Part shown: piece after piece, positions 47,923 through 59,690 of the stretch | Position numbering within the stretch: the first letter of the stretch is position 1 | How the letters are laid out: every line of letters starts with the position of its first letter | Assembly: GCA_050084985.1 (NCBI GenBank) | Contig: JBITNC010000001.1 | Span: forward strand, 55,614,001-55,678,000 | Direction: 5' to 3' | Length of the DNA stretch: 64,000 bases | Source: Nageia nagi | Lineage: Eukaryota; Pinophyta | Position numbers and translations under genes: made by a program | Notes under the pieces: model-generated | What the model saw: only the letters and a program-made list of their open reading frames with translations | The model's database searches: none | What the model was told of the DNA's origin: nothing

Positions 47923-48416
47923 TGAAAGAACTAACACCAACAATATAATTTTTAAACAACTAAGATCACATGAAAGCTCACAAATCTCATCTAACAAACT
48001 CACAAAGCAATCTCAAAACACAACACAAAATGTAAGGGGTTCCTCCAACTAGGAGTACATCCACTAACTAGATCTTCACTTCAATCACAAATACAAATTT
48101 TACAATCCTCCTAATCTCAACTCCTAAGCACTATCCTATAGCATAATTTTACTCCACAATTATGTATGATCACAAAGAGAGAGCCTTCTATTTATAGGCC
48201 AAAATCCCTCTTTGAATCACCTTTTTATCCAATGTACAAAAGAATGAATGCACATCCTTTTACCTAAGGGGCATGCTCATGACATGGAATGTAGCACAAG
48301 TTACATTATATATTCACTTAAATACTTAAGGTATCAAATGATACCCTTAAGTATTAGTGAACTTACATGGAAGATTATTACAAAACCTTTACAATAATGC
48401 ATTATACATTCCAACA
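47923..48416 (-). repeat. Copia B LTR 3 (5' LTR of B')
   Basis: It matches LTRs 1 and 2, starting TGTTGGAATGT and ending AGTTCTTTCA in minus sense. The primer site follows at once, identifying it as a 5' LTR. Confidence 0.9.
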
Positions 48417-50620
48417 GTTTGCACTCATCCATTTCAAACTTTTGTAAAATATCTAAGATATACTTGGATTGACTTAGATAGGTACAATCCTTGTATTGGT
48501 ACACTTCCATACCCATGTATTAGTATAAGATATCAAGATCAATCATTTCCAATGTTGCCTTGAGTTTGGATATACACTCTTGGATGATTTCAATAGTTTT
48601 CCCTATGATCAACAGATCATCCATATAGAGAAGAATCAAGACCAAGTCTTGTATATAATTGAGAACATATACATTTGTATTGGAGAAGCACTTAAAAAAT
48701 CCAATATCCTCAAAGTATCTTGAAATATTTTTGTATCAAACTCTAGTTGCTTGCTTAATTCCATACAAGGACTTATTTAGCTTGCATACAAATGACTCTT
48801 TTCCTTACACAACAAACCCTTTTAGTTGGTTCATATAGATTTCCACATCTAAATCACCCCTGAGAAAAACACTCTTGATGTCAATTTGAAAAAATTTCCA
48901 TCTTTGAGTTGTTGAAAGAGTAAGGATTAACTTGATTATGGGCATCTTTTCCATTGGAGAAAAGGTTTCCTCATGATCAAATATGTATTTTTTAGAAGAA
49001 CCCTTGACTACTAACCTTGCTTTATATTTCTTAATTTCTCCAACTAAATTGTATTTTACCTTATAAATCCACTTATTTCTATTCACATTTCATTTATTGG
49101 AATAAGGAATCAAATTCTAAGTTTGATTTTTTTATTAGAGCCTCATACACCACTTTCATCTCTTCCATCCAACACTCATGGTTCGAATCTTCCTTGAATG
49201 ATGAGGGTTCATTATTTCTAATAATATTGGAAAATAAGGATTTATTTAAATTCATACTTCTTATTATCCTTTGTGTTGGATAATTTTTCTCTTGATGTGA
49301 ATTATCCACACTGATATCATCCAGTTAGGTACAATACAAGAGTCGTCAAAATTAGCTATATCCTCACAAGAAGAAAATTCCTTAAGAAGTTCATTGAAAT
49401 TTACATCCCTCATGATAAACAATTCTTTAGAGGAAGGAAAGTAAATCCTGTAGTCTCTATGCTGACTATCATAGCCCACAAAGATTCAATTTTTAGATCT
49501 CTTATCCAACTTTTTTCTTTTCTTAGAAAAAATAAAGGTTTAAGCATCACAACCAAAAACTCTAAATTGAGAGATGTTAGGTTTCTTTCTTTTCCATGCC
49601 TCAAATAGTGTTTTACCTTCAAATGATTTCATAAGAAACATATTTAGGGTTTATATTGCAATGCTTATATCTTCACACCATAAGAAACTATGAAGGTTTC
49701 CCAATATTCACCTTGCCGTTTCTTGAATGGTTCTATTATTCCTTTCGAAAACACCATTTTTCTAAGGAATGTAAGGGATCATGTACTACCTCATAATCCT
49801 ATATTTAGAATAATAGTCATTGAATTCATTACTATTATCACCTCCATTATTAGATCTTAACATCTTGAATTTGAATCCATATTGATTTTCAACTAAGGTT
49901 TTGAAATATTTTAACCTATCAAAGGTTTAATACTTATGCTCTAGAGGATAACCAAATGTCATCTTACTAAATTTTTCGATGAAGTTCAAGACATGCAATG
50001 CTTCCCTAAGCAAATTAGTCAAAAATGGACCCATCAAATCTGAATGTATAAGTTGAAGAGGTTATGTGGCTCGTGTTGCCTTATCTTTCTTAAACTTTTT
50101 CCTATTCATCTTTCCTAGGATGCACTTCTCACAAAGGCCAATTGTGGGTGATATTGATGGAAAACCTTTCATAAGTTTTTAATTTTTTATCACTTGAATA
50201 CTCTTATGGTTAAGGTGTCCTAATTTATGGTACCAAATATTGCCTTTAGAGAAAACATTCATAGAAAGGCACATTTTTTTTGGAGCTTGATCCACAATGT
50301 AGAAATCATCTTCCACTGATTCTTTTATGAAAGTGGCAAGTCCCTACTTCATGCACCAAGAGTGTGAGTTGAACTTGAATAAGTAACCTTTCCTAACAAC
50401 CTAAATTATGAAAAGAAGGTTCATACTAAGTCTAGGAATATAGAGCACATTTTCAAAAACCTTTCCTTGCAATAACACACTCCCAATCCCTTTGAATTTA
50501 AGGATTGAATTATCACAACTGCATCTTTTTTATACTTATAAAATTTTTCAAAATTAGCCTTTTCAAAACACATGTGATTAGTACACCTAGAGTCAAAAAT
50601 CTAATCATTCGAGAAAGTGT
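48417..50620 (-). pseudogene. Copia C protease, integrase and reverse transcriptase remnant
   Basis: Minus strand. The protease motif IFDSRCTNHMC (about 50,600-50,565) has DSG changed to DSR. Integrase shows CEKCILGKMNRKKFKKDK and IHSDLMGP (first Asp kept), RSNNGG where RSDNGG is expected (about 49,860), and ERNNRTIQ with the Glu kept (about 49,730). The reverse transcriptase runs from about 49,130: NRNKWIYKVKYN, FFQIDIKSVFLRGDLDVEIYM, an intact YMDD box at 48,617-48,628, then FEMDECK at the copia B insertion point. Stops and frameshifts are frequent. Confidence 0.85.
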
Positions 50621-51015
50621 GATACTTAGAGTAATAAGCATAAATATAAGCATATTACTTGTTCTTCTTGTTGCCATTAAATTGTTTTTATTTTTTAAAT
50701 CTTTTACCATCTTGTTCTTTCTTTTTCTTTTAGCAATTAGATTCCCTATGACCATAGATGCCACAAAAATTACAATTTTTATCAAACTTGGCTTTGTATT
50801 TACTTGACTTGCCATTTCCATTATGTTATTTATTTCCACATTTATTGAAATCCTTTTTTCGAACATGAGAAGACTTATTGTAGTTATTGAACTTCTTTTT
50901 GAAGTGAGTCTTAATTGGTCCTAGTGCCACAAAATGCTCCTTATGAGAGATGATCAATAAATTTTTGTTACGAATTTCCTCATGTTTCAAGAGAAGTTTT
51001 GAAATATTTTCCAAG
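50621..51015 (-). pseudogene. Copia C gag, C-terminal part
   Basis: SLENISKLLLKHEEIRNK is read from 51,015 down, then a basic stretch and an intact CCHC zinc knuckle CNFCGIYGHRESNC at about 50,790-50,735. Gag is split by the CACTA element; FDDEE.MFS at 52,110 upward joins SLEN here when the insert is removed. Confidence 0.85.
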
Positions 51016-52109
51016 CACTACTACATTTTAGCAATTTTGCATCATACAATGCATCAATCCATGGTCTTATTTAAAATTTTTTGCAAAAATCTTGATTTAA
51101 TAATTGACACTAAGGGTACTATCAAACAAAGCATAATTCAAAGCATCAAGTAATGCATCATTCAAAGCATCATATATCAAGTTATGAGTGTAAAATAATT
51201 GATGCTATGCATGACTCTTTATACATCATGTATGCATGAAACAATGCATCAACACCATAGGGATGAGGGTTTGCATCTTGTCAAATAATTTGTCTATCTT
51301 CTCTATGCTTCCACATTTTGCATATATGTCTAATAGGGTACTCACAACCATAACATTTGATAAAAAAAATTATTTTAAAGTGTCTTTTATGTATGTATAA
51401 ACCCTTTTACAAATCTCTCATTATGGTGTATGCTTTGAGGATGATGAAAAAGGTGAATTCATTTGGTTGGACTACTGTTGGTGTTTATTGCATTTGGTGA
51501 AACAATTTCAATGTTTATTGAGGAAATATATCTTTGGTAACCCAAAATAATTATATTCCATGAGCATACAATTAAAAACTTCATGGGCATCCACCAAAAT
51601 TTGAGGGCCTCCTCTACCAAACTTCGTGGGTGGTTGAGGCATGCAATGCACATTTTTCTTACCATAAAATGCATATACACACTACTATCTACATTCTCCA
51701 CCTTGTATTCAACTCTTTCAAACTTGTATCACTAAAAATACAACCTTGTATCCTTAAAAATACCCTTATAGATGGCAAGATCCCTTATTTACTCTTCAAC
51801 GGCATCATACTCACCATTAAAACTCCACCATCAATCAAGGGAATGCATCAATGGTCAATAGCGGATCATGCCATGATCTGTGTGCATGATCCACACCTTT
51901 TTTTTATTCCATGTATCACTTGACACATTTCTTGATGCACTAAAATGTGTCATATAATGCATCAAGTAATGCATCAAGTAATGAGTCAAAAAAATAGTTT
52001 TATCTAGATTGGCATAAACATGCAAAATAATGATACATATTGCATCATGGCATTAAAATACAATTTTATGATGCATATTATGATGCAAAATCACTAAAAT
52101 GTATTAGTG
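51016..52109. mobile_element. Non-autonomous CACTA (EnSpm-like) DNA transposon
   Basis: The ends are inverted repeats of about 31 bp: CACTACTACATTTTAGCAAT... on the left and, on the right, the complement CACTAATACATTTTAGTGAT..., both continuing into TTTTGCATCATA. It starts CACTA and ends TAGTG, the family hallmark, and the flanks AAG / AAA fit the 3-bp target duplication with one transition. Subterminal TGCATCA / TGATGCA words are numerous (51,050-51,250 and 51,950-52,090). At 1.1 kb it has no transposase; the open frames inside (51,459-51,701 and 51,630-51,923) match nothing. Removing it restores the copia C gag frame. Confidence 0.9.
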
Positions 52110-52641
52110 AAAGAGAACATTTATTCTTCATCATCGAACCTCATCTCAATAAAAGTCATGAAGTGATTAAGTTTAGTAGAGAGGATTTGAAAGATGATGA
52201 ATACCATAAACTCATCATTGATCCAATTGCAACCACACCCCATAAGTTGGGTCCTAAGATCAATAATCTTATTAAAGTATATAGCCAAAATTTAATTTTC
52301 CTCTTGACATGATTTCAATAATTTATGAAGAATGGTGAACCTTATGAAGAATTTGGTACCTAGGTAGATTTTCTTCATCTTTTCCCAAGCTTCCTTTGCA
52401 AAGTTTGAAGAAGAGATCATGATAAGGATTTCATCTGAAACTACATGAAAGATCATAGAGGTTTTCAACTCATTATTATTATTATAAGCCTCAAGTGCCT
52501 TCTCATTTTTTGGAAAAACTTGGTTTTCATTTATGATTTGCCACCATTTTCATGGTTGGAGCTTCGCTTTCATCCTAGGTTACCAAATATCATAGTTGGA
52601 ATTGTCTAGGACGTTCTTGGGTGAAAAAGAATCTCTCATTT
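52110..52641 (-). pseudogene. Copia C gag, N-terminal part
   Basis: It starts MRDSFSPKNVLDNSNYDIW at 52,639 in minus sense, the typical copia gag opening, just after TTTTTTGTAG|CAA. The capsid region then continues with frameshifts toward the RFDDEE segment, ending at the CACTA insertion. Confidence 0.8.
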
Positions 52642-52642
52642 G

Positions 52643-55252
52643 CTACAAAAAAGGTAAAATTATTAACCAATGTAAGTATGTTAAATTTGAGAATCAAAAA
52701 TTAACTATACATATTGATTTTAATCAAATTAATCATAAATCAATCATACATGTTAATTATAAATGTTGAATTAAACAACTATACATGTTGAATTTTAACC
52801 AAATGTAATTAAGGTGTGCTTAAATTGTTAACCAATTTCACTTATGCAATAGGTTTTTAATCACATAATATACATATACATCCAACATTTTTTCTTAACC
52901 AAGTAATATAGTTGGAGAGAGGGCAAAGTTGAGGCTTGTTTTCTTATTTGAAATTAGGCCTTCACTTAGATGCTTGCATAGTGGAGCCTAAGTCCTACCA
53001 ATCCTCAACCAATTTTCCTTGGTCAATAATATACTCTCACAAGGAAAAGTACTAACTATTTTCTAAGGTTGTAACATATGTTGGATCAACCAAATTATTA
53101 TCTTGATTAGGTTTTCAAGTTGTCCTCCTAAGTTATTAGGATAATCCATGAATGGATGGGCAGACATGTGGTATCACTACATACATGCCTATCCACCTAT
53201 ATAGAGTTATGTATAGATCAACATAGAACTTAGGGGAAATTAAGAAGTACAAAATTTTTACCACTTTGATCGATGGATTAAAAGGATTCAATTTACCTTG
53301 TCCTCACCTCATGGCTCCCCAAACAAGTCATGATGTAGAATAAAATGTGCAGATGTGTTCATTTTAGGGGAAGCACTTTCAATGTTTATAAATTTTGCAA
53401 AATATAAAGTAAATAAGCATAAAGTTGAGTGCTTAAATTGAAACATCATTCAAAACTTGAAACCTATGATACAACATCCAAAAACAAATCTAAGAGTGTC
53501 CAATAGTTTTTTTCATAACCCTTAGAGGACCTCTTTACAAAAATTGCATGAGTTCATTATTTTTAAGTAACAATAAAATAAGGAATTCTTTCCCTTTTTA
53601 CATAAAATTTTGAACTTAGCAAAAAATATCTCATACCTAAGAAATTTAGCAAGTTGCCCCCTTTTATACTATTTCTCAAAAAATAGCTCAAAAATTAATA
53701 CTTTGTTTCAAGATCTCCCCTCTTAATTTTTGAGAAAGAAAACATCTTGCTAAAAAAATGCTTAAATTTTCTTCAAAAATGTTTACTTAAAATTTTTCCC
53801 TTTTTTCAAAAAAATAACTCCCCCCTTTTTTGTAAAATTTATTTGAGGAATTTTCCCCCTAAAAAAATTAATTAATCTTCTCCCTTTAAAAACAAAAAAA
53901 ACTCCCAAATTTAAAAATAACTCCTCAAATAAAATTATTTTCAAAAAATTAATCAATTTTAAATATATCCTTTTCAAAAAATTATTATCCTCCTCCTTTA
54001 AAATAATATCATTTTTAAAACTAAGATACCTCCATTTAAAAAATATTAATATTATAAGTTTGTAAAAAAAACTTCAAAAAATGGCCAACTCAATGTTGAT
54101 AAGTCTATTTCACAACTAGTGCAATTAATGCACTATAAAAGGAAAGCTTCTTCATTTAATCAACAATCCCATCTTATTTTAGAAGAAGCAAAATTGATTT
54201 CATCCAAAAAGAAATAAGATCCCCTCAAAATTTGCACTTCCTAGAAACTTGCAAGAGAGTTTACATGAAATAAAAAGAATTATAAAAAACTTAGTTGATG
54301 GCCACTTACTAAGCAAGAAAAAAAAAGTAAAACAACATAGTTGTAGGAGGGGTGGAGGGACTATTCAAGTGGCTACATGGGTTGAGGCTGTTGGGAGGAT
54401 AGAGAGCATGTGCATAGGTGGGGAGGTTATATGTTAGGTGGGGCATGAGGATGTTCATTGGTGAGAGGGTGGGATTAGAGTGTAAGAGGGGTGGGCAAGA
54501 GGGATCTAGGGAGTCCAACGGTTATGCAAGGAGTTTTTTTGAGTGTGTGGCATTTATAGGATAATGTCAAATGGGTGCAAGACATGTGGAGAGATAAGGG
54601 GTGGTCGCTCATAGTGGAAAAAGGGTTGGAGGGAAATACGGTGGCATTGTTGGCTGGTGGGTATCGAGTTGGCATGGTTGGTTGGTGGGCACTAGGGTGG
54701 GTAGTGTTACTAGGGGGAGGAAGTGATGGTTAAAGGGTTTAGAGAAAGGTTAAGGGGCAAATGCATGGTAGATGAATGTGGAGTTACAACATGCTAGGGG
54801 GGTCAGGACATTAGCAGTGCAGCATTGGGCAAGCTTTTGCTTAGCTTTATTATTATAATTTTATTTTTATTTTTTGTAATATAAACTAAATGGGAGCTAG
54901 TTGGATGCACAATGATGCACAGTGTTGGGTTGCAATCAATGGCAAGTGGCTGGTGGAGCTTGAGGTGTCACTGGGTGCAGGCTATGGCAACCCTTTTTGT
55001 ATTACATAAAAAATTCTTTATTTATTTTTTATTATAAACTTTATATTTTATAAAAAATATTTTCAACTACTCTTTCATGGATATCCATACCTTCTCTTTT
55101 TCTTATTCAAAAAATAATTTTGAACTATTTTTTTATTCATTTTATTTCAAAATACTTAGAAATATTTTTTTTATTTCTAAGTATATGTATATTTTAAGAA
55201 AAAAATAAATATCTATGTCTAAAGGGTTTAATGACTTTATTAAAAATAACGA

Positions 55253-55283
<31 letters not shown>

Positions 55284-55672
55284 AATAAATAAACTTTATT
55301 GCAATATTTTAAGCAAAGTTGTAAAACTAAAAAAACTTTTCATATATTATTGAAAATTTGTAAAAACAAATTGCAATTATTTTAATATAAAAATACTAGT
55401 GTAAAAAAAATTCAAATTTGTAATATAAAAATTTACAAATTTAATAATAACAAGGTTCCTGAAAAAATTGCAATACATTATTGCTATATTTTAAGCAAAT
55501 TTACTCAAAAAATTTGCAACTAACAAACTAATGTTAGTAAAAAAATTGGCATAGTAATAACATGTAAGCAAATTTTTCAAAAAATTGAACAAACACATAG
55601 TAAAAATATGTTAGTAATATAATCCAAAAAAATGAAGAAGAGATAGATGTTGTACCCTAAAATTGGTTTTAC
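52643..55672 (-). other. Putative 3.0-kb leader intron of copia C
   Basis: Minus sense donor TTTGTGAG|GTAAAACC (starting 55,672) and acceptor CCTTTTTTGTAG|CAAATG (ending 52,643) match those of copia B' in sequence and position. The interior has a block (about 52,905-53,370) alignable with copia B' 45,115-45,575, poly-A/T-rich stretches, a plus-strand G-rich segment (54,335-54,830) like that of B', and a (TA)n run at 55,252-55,281. No credible coding frame. Confidence 0.5.
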
Positions 55673-55738
55673 CTCACAAATGAAGTATGAAGAAGAGTAG
55701 GAATGACCTCCAAAATGTTGAAGAGAAGCCTCCAAGGA

Positions 55739-55753
55739 TGGATCTGATACCAC
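55739..55753 (-). other. Primer binding site of copia C
   Basis: TGGTATCAGATCC in minus sense follows the 5' LTR end by one or two bases, matching the initiator tRNA-Met site TGGTATCAGAGC. Confidence 0.85.
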
Positions 55754-55754
55754 T

Positions 55755-56310
55755 TGGGAGAACCTAATCCTAAATGATTAAATCTTTATTCAACCAAGAT
55801 CTCATTAAAGCTCTCTAAACATCAACATAATAGCATAGCACAATAGCCAATCTCACAAACTTAACACCAATATAAAGTGGTTCCTCCAACCATGGGAGTA
55901 CATACACTAATCTAAGATCTTTATTCTTAAAGTGCACTCTCTTACAACAACTCTTCCTGCTTCTCCTAACAATCATAAAGCATAATACTACTACAAAATT
56001 GATTGACTAATCTCAAGGAGAGGTACCTCTAATTATAGGCCAAAATCCTCCCTTAGATCTCTCATTTAACTATTGTACAAATTCATGTCATGCATCATCC
56101 TTGTACCCAAGGGGCATGTCCATGAGATGGAGTGTAGGACAAGTTATGTTATTTTATTCAAAAATACTTTAAAGGTAGCTAGGAATACTTTTAAGTATTA
56201 TTAAATTTACATTATCATATTCACTAAATACTTAAGGTATCTAGGATAACTTTAAGTATTAGTGAATTTACATTAAGAGACCTTATAATAATGCATTACA
56301 CATTCCAACA
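55755..56310 (-). repeat. 5' LTR of copia C
   Basis: Partner of 33,844-34,393. It starts TGTTGGAATGTG and ends AGGTTCTCCCA in minus sense. Confidence 0.9.
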
Positions 56311-56315
56311 ACAAT

Positions 56316-59300
56316 ATGGTTCTAGAAAGACTCTTTCTCCTTCTCAGAAAGAGAAGTGTGGCCCACCCCTCTCAATTGAAGATTTGAAATTGACTCTTTA
56401 CTGCATGGAAAATGAGAAAGTTCTCAGGTTTTATAGCTACCCATGTGAGTTCTATAAAGAAATATGGGACATGGTTTGCCATGATCTTATTTGTGTATAC
56501 AAATAAGCTCTTTAATAGGCTCTTTGGGATCTATAATCAATAAAGGAAATATTAAGCTTATTCTCAATTCAAGAAATCCCAAGATTATTACTAGTTAGAG
56601 ACCAATTACTTTGCTCAATGTTAGTTATAAAATTATAGGTAAAACCCTAGCCTTAAAAATTAGGCCTTGTATTTGCCAAATTATTTATCCTAAATAAATA
56701 GGATTCATTTAGGGCAAATATATTCTTGAAAATATAATTGCAGTTTGGGAAGGAATTAAATGGGCTTGTACTTCTCAAAAAAATACTTTATTTATCAAAA
56801 CTAACTTTCATAAAGCTTATAACAAAATTTAGGGGAGCTTTATTCTTACAATGTTCTAGGTCCTTGGATTTGGCCCTGCTTTCATTTCCTTAAACAAAAT
56901 GCTCTTCTACAATTATTCAACTACCATTGCTTTAGACAATATTTAGACTTATAGTAAGGGTTTTACATATCAGTTAAACTAGGCTACCCCTTAACCCCCT
57001 CATTATATGTGTTAGCAGTTGAAATTTTTGGTTACTTGCTTGCCAACAAATCTTCCTAAGGGCTAGTTTATAGAATTTCTCTACCTAGGAACCAAGGCCA
57101 ATTAATCAATGGTCACTTTGTAGATTATTCTTTTCTCACCTTGAAAGAGGATCATTTTTTTTTCCTTTAAGCCTTTTCTTGTTTAGACATTTTTTGTAAA
57201 GCTTCAGGCTCTAGCATTCAATGGAAGAAAATCTCTTATTATTGATAAGCTATGTCATACAACTCTAATTAGCTCCTTCCTTTTCAATGGTAGTGGATTC
57301 AACCTAGAGAAATGTTTAAGTTTTTGGGTGTTCCCTTTTCATTTCAATCCACTCTAGACCAATTATGGAACTATTTGCTTCAAAGAGTTGAGAAAAAATT
57401 ATCATATTAGATATCCAAAAAGCTCTCGCTTGCAGGAAAATTTCAAATTTGTTCTAAAGTTCTAGCCTCCACTCATGTTTACTACTCATCATGTTGGGAC
57501 CTTCACAAGCTTGCTATAAAATTAGGAGAAGATTATCAAATACTTTTATGGGTCAATAACAAGGAAAAGAAAGGTTTTCATTGAGTTTCTTGAGAATTTA
57601 TTATCTCCCCAAGCTCTTTGGTCATATGGAAATTTTTTATTATCAATGGTAAGGAATTGCTTTGACTACTAAGTGGATTATCATATCCCTTCAAGGCCTT
57701 GAAGCTTGTAAATTCCTTATTAGGCACTATATTTCCCAAGGTCTCCCATTAGGTAAGAAATCCTAGATAAATATGGACCTTTCTTCACTCATTGTGGCCC
57801 CTATTTTGATCAGGATTGTTGGTTCCTTTATTTGCAAAAGCATATCAAACCATGGATTACTTGAAAGGAGGTGGCAAATGCAAAGGATTTTCCCTTTCTC
57901 ACCTTAATGTTGGTGTTATCTAGCCATTAAGCTTCAAAATATGCCTTTAGCTAGCACATAGTGGATTTGGGTTAAATACTTTTTCAAAAAAGGCATTAAT
58001 TCTATTCAAGATTATTATAATCAAGCTTCCAAGATTTAGATTCCCTATGATTTATTTAAACAAAGATATGTGTTGAAGCCTAAGGTTAAAGAAACCTATG
58101 AGATAGCACTTAACTACATGCCTTTCTCTCTTTGGACTATGTTGGGACAACACTCTCAGTTCCAATGGATAGAATGGAAGTTATTTAAGGATGTTCCCCT
58201 TTCTTTGTACTCAGCCAAGAATGGATATAGTTGGATTTCACCCAACTTACCCATGGTCCCCAAGCTTAATGAACATTGGGACCTCTCATCCTCTAATGAG
58301 ACCTAAAAGTTTCTTTTTCAAATGTTGTGGGCCAAGTATGTCAAACCCAAGCAAGATTTCTTTGTATGGAGCCTAGTTTTTTAAGGTCTCCTTATTGGTC
58401 ATAGATTGAAGCACCTGGGTATGGAAAATCCTTTATGTTCATTTTATAGCTCATAAGAGACTATCATGCACATTTTTGGTACTATATTGATAAAGCTCAA
58501 AAGGATTGTTCTTGGATGGAATACTTCTTCCACCCCTACCTTAAAAAGTCATTAACATAGCTCCATAATCTCTTAGGAGATCCTCCTAATTTATTTAACC
58601 TACTTGAGGAATTTTGGAATATGTTTAAAATTATAATTTTGTTTCATATATGGAAAGAACAAAATGTTATGATTTTTTCAAGAAAACTTCTGACAATGGG
58701 CTTGCTCATTAACTAAAAACCTTACTATTTTTCATGATATTTGGTTTAGATTAATGATCAGTTAATAAGAGTACATTAGAGGTAAAGCATCTTCAATATC
58801 ATCCCTCAAGGGAACATCTCACACTCTATTAGTCAGATCCCTTTGCTTCTTGAGCATCTTGAACATTCATGGTTGAGGAAACACTATATCCCACCCCCTG
58901 AGAGTGATACTGGAGCTCATTTGAAGGCTTGTAGCATTAATTCCAAGATGACAAAGACACCTTCAAGGTAGGTGCATATATGGGATACTCGCCTAACTCC
59001 CCCCATCATATACTTTAGGTGGGAAGAATGTCTAAACTCCTCTTGTCATAATGATGGCTAGGGGGAGCAGACTAACAGTGATGGTAGTGGTTGGCTTGAT
59101 AATTCTAGTGGTTGGCCAGAGCTACATATTATTGCTACCAACAAGGAAGGGGAGGCGATAGGGGGTGGGTGGCCATTTCATTTAATATCATTCCCCTACA
59201 TATAATGCAACTTCAATCTGGTAAGAGATTTAGTAAATGCTTGATATAACTCATTGGATACATATACCACTAAATATCTAAAAATATAATGTTGAAATGA

Positions 59301-59690
59301 TTAAGCATGATGCCACCATTAATGAGAATACTGATAATTTATCAGCTCCCACACTGCTATCCAAATCCCTACCTCCCATTGGATGTTTTTAAATGTATTT
59401 AAATGTTTATGGTACCCCCAAGAGTTAGTTATCATTTATGATATGGATATGTGTTCAATGCATGTTGTACTATCCTTGGATTCTTTTGATGTATTTATTT
59501 TAGATAGTTTTCATGTATAGTGATGTTTTTCTTTCATCTTTCTAATGTAGGGTAGTATGAATGATTGTTTATTGATGTATTTTGAGTTGGTTGATGCTTC
59601 GCTCGATGCATGAGGTGAGACATTTTCCACCCAATACTCTTTTGTATGATTTAGATTTTATTTTTAATACAAGACAAATTATTCAAAAAT
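56316..59690 (+). mobile_element. L1-type LINE, fragment 5 (ORF2 reverse transcriptase, zf-RVT, 3' end)
   Basis: From 56,330: LSPSQKEKCGPPLSIEDLK, CEFYKEIWDMVCHDL, RPITLLNVSYKIIGKTLALKIR, GFIxGKYILENIIAVWEGIKW and LGFGPAFISLNKML are standard plant L1 reverse transcriptase blocks. The active site (FADD) reads FVDYS at about 57,117, losing one Asp. Thumb and linker regions run to about 58,300. The zf-RVT zinc-binding end is at about 58,350-58,480 (FFVWSLVF.GLLIGHRLKHLGM, CSF, ETIMHIFG) and WKEQN lies near 58,650. The 3' end is placed near 59,690 after TTTAATACAAGACAAATTATTCAAAAA, as in L1 tails, but this is tentative. Many stops and frameshifts. Confidence 0.85.

Larger units (their letters stand above)
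35996..48416 (-). mobile_element. Copia B composite with three LTRs, inserted in copia C
   Basis: Three related LTRs, 35,996-36,494, 40,637-41,142 and 47,923-48,416, separate two minus-strand interiors (B1, 36,495-40,636; B', 41,143-47,922). The outer flanks GTTTA (35,991-35,995) and GTTTG (48,417-48,421) are a 5-bp target duplication with one mismatch, and excision restores the copia C reverse transcriptase frame. So the whole composite behaves as one insertion. B1 lacks its leader and the start of gag; B' lacks the end of gag through the start of integrase. The likely history is insertion of B' into gag of B1, then deletion between the right-hand LTRs. Confidence 0.8.
33844..56310 (-). mobile_element. 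Ty1/copia element C, minus strand, carrying two nested insertions
   Basis: LTRs at 55,755-56,310 (5') and 33,844-34,393 (3') share TGTTGGAATGT starts and AGGATTAG...CA ends in minus-strand sense. The primer site is complementary to initiator tRNA-Met. Gag, protease, integrase, reverse transcriptase and RNase H follow in copia order. The flanks GTAAT (33,839-33,843) and ACAAT (56,311-56,315) could be a 5-bp target duplication with two transitions. It is inserted in the LINE reverse transcriptase region, and hosts the copia B composite at 35,996-48,416 and the CACTA element at 51,016-52,109. Without them it is about 9 kb. Confidence 0.85.

Noticed and set aside
51459-51923. Open frames inside the CACTA element
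   Set aside because: No transposase motif, opposite strands overlap, and the element is too short to be autonomous.
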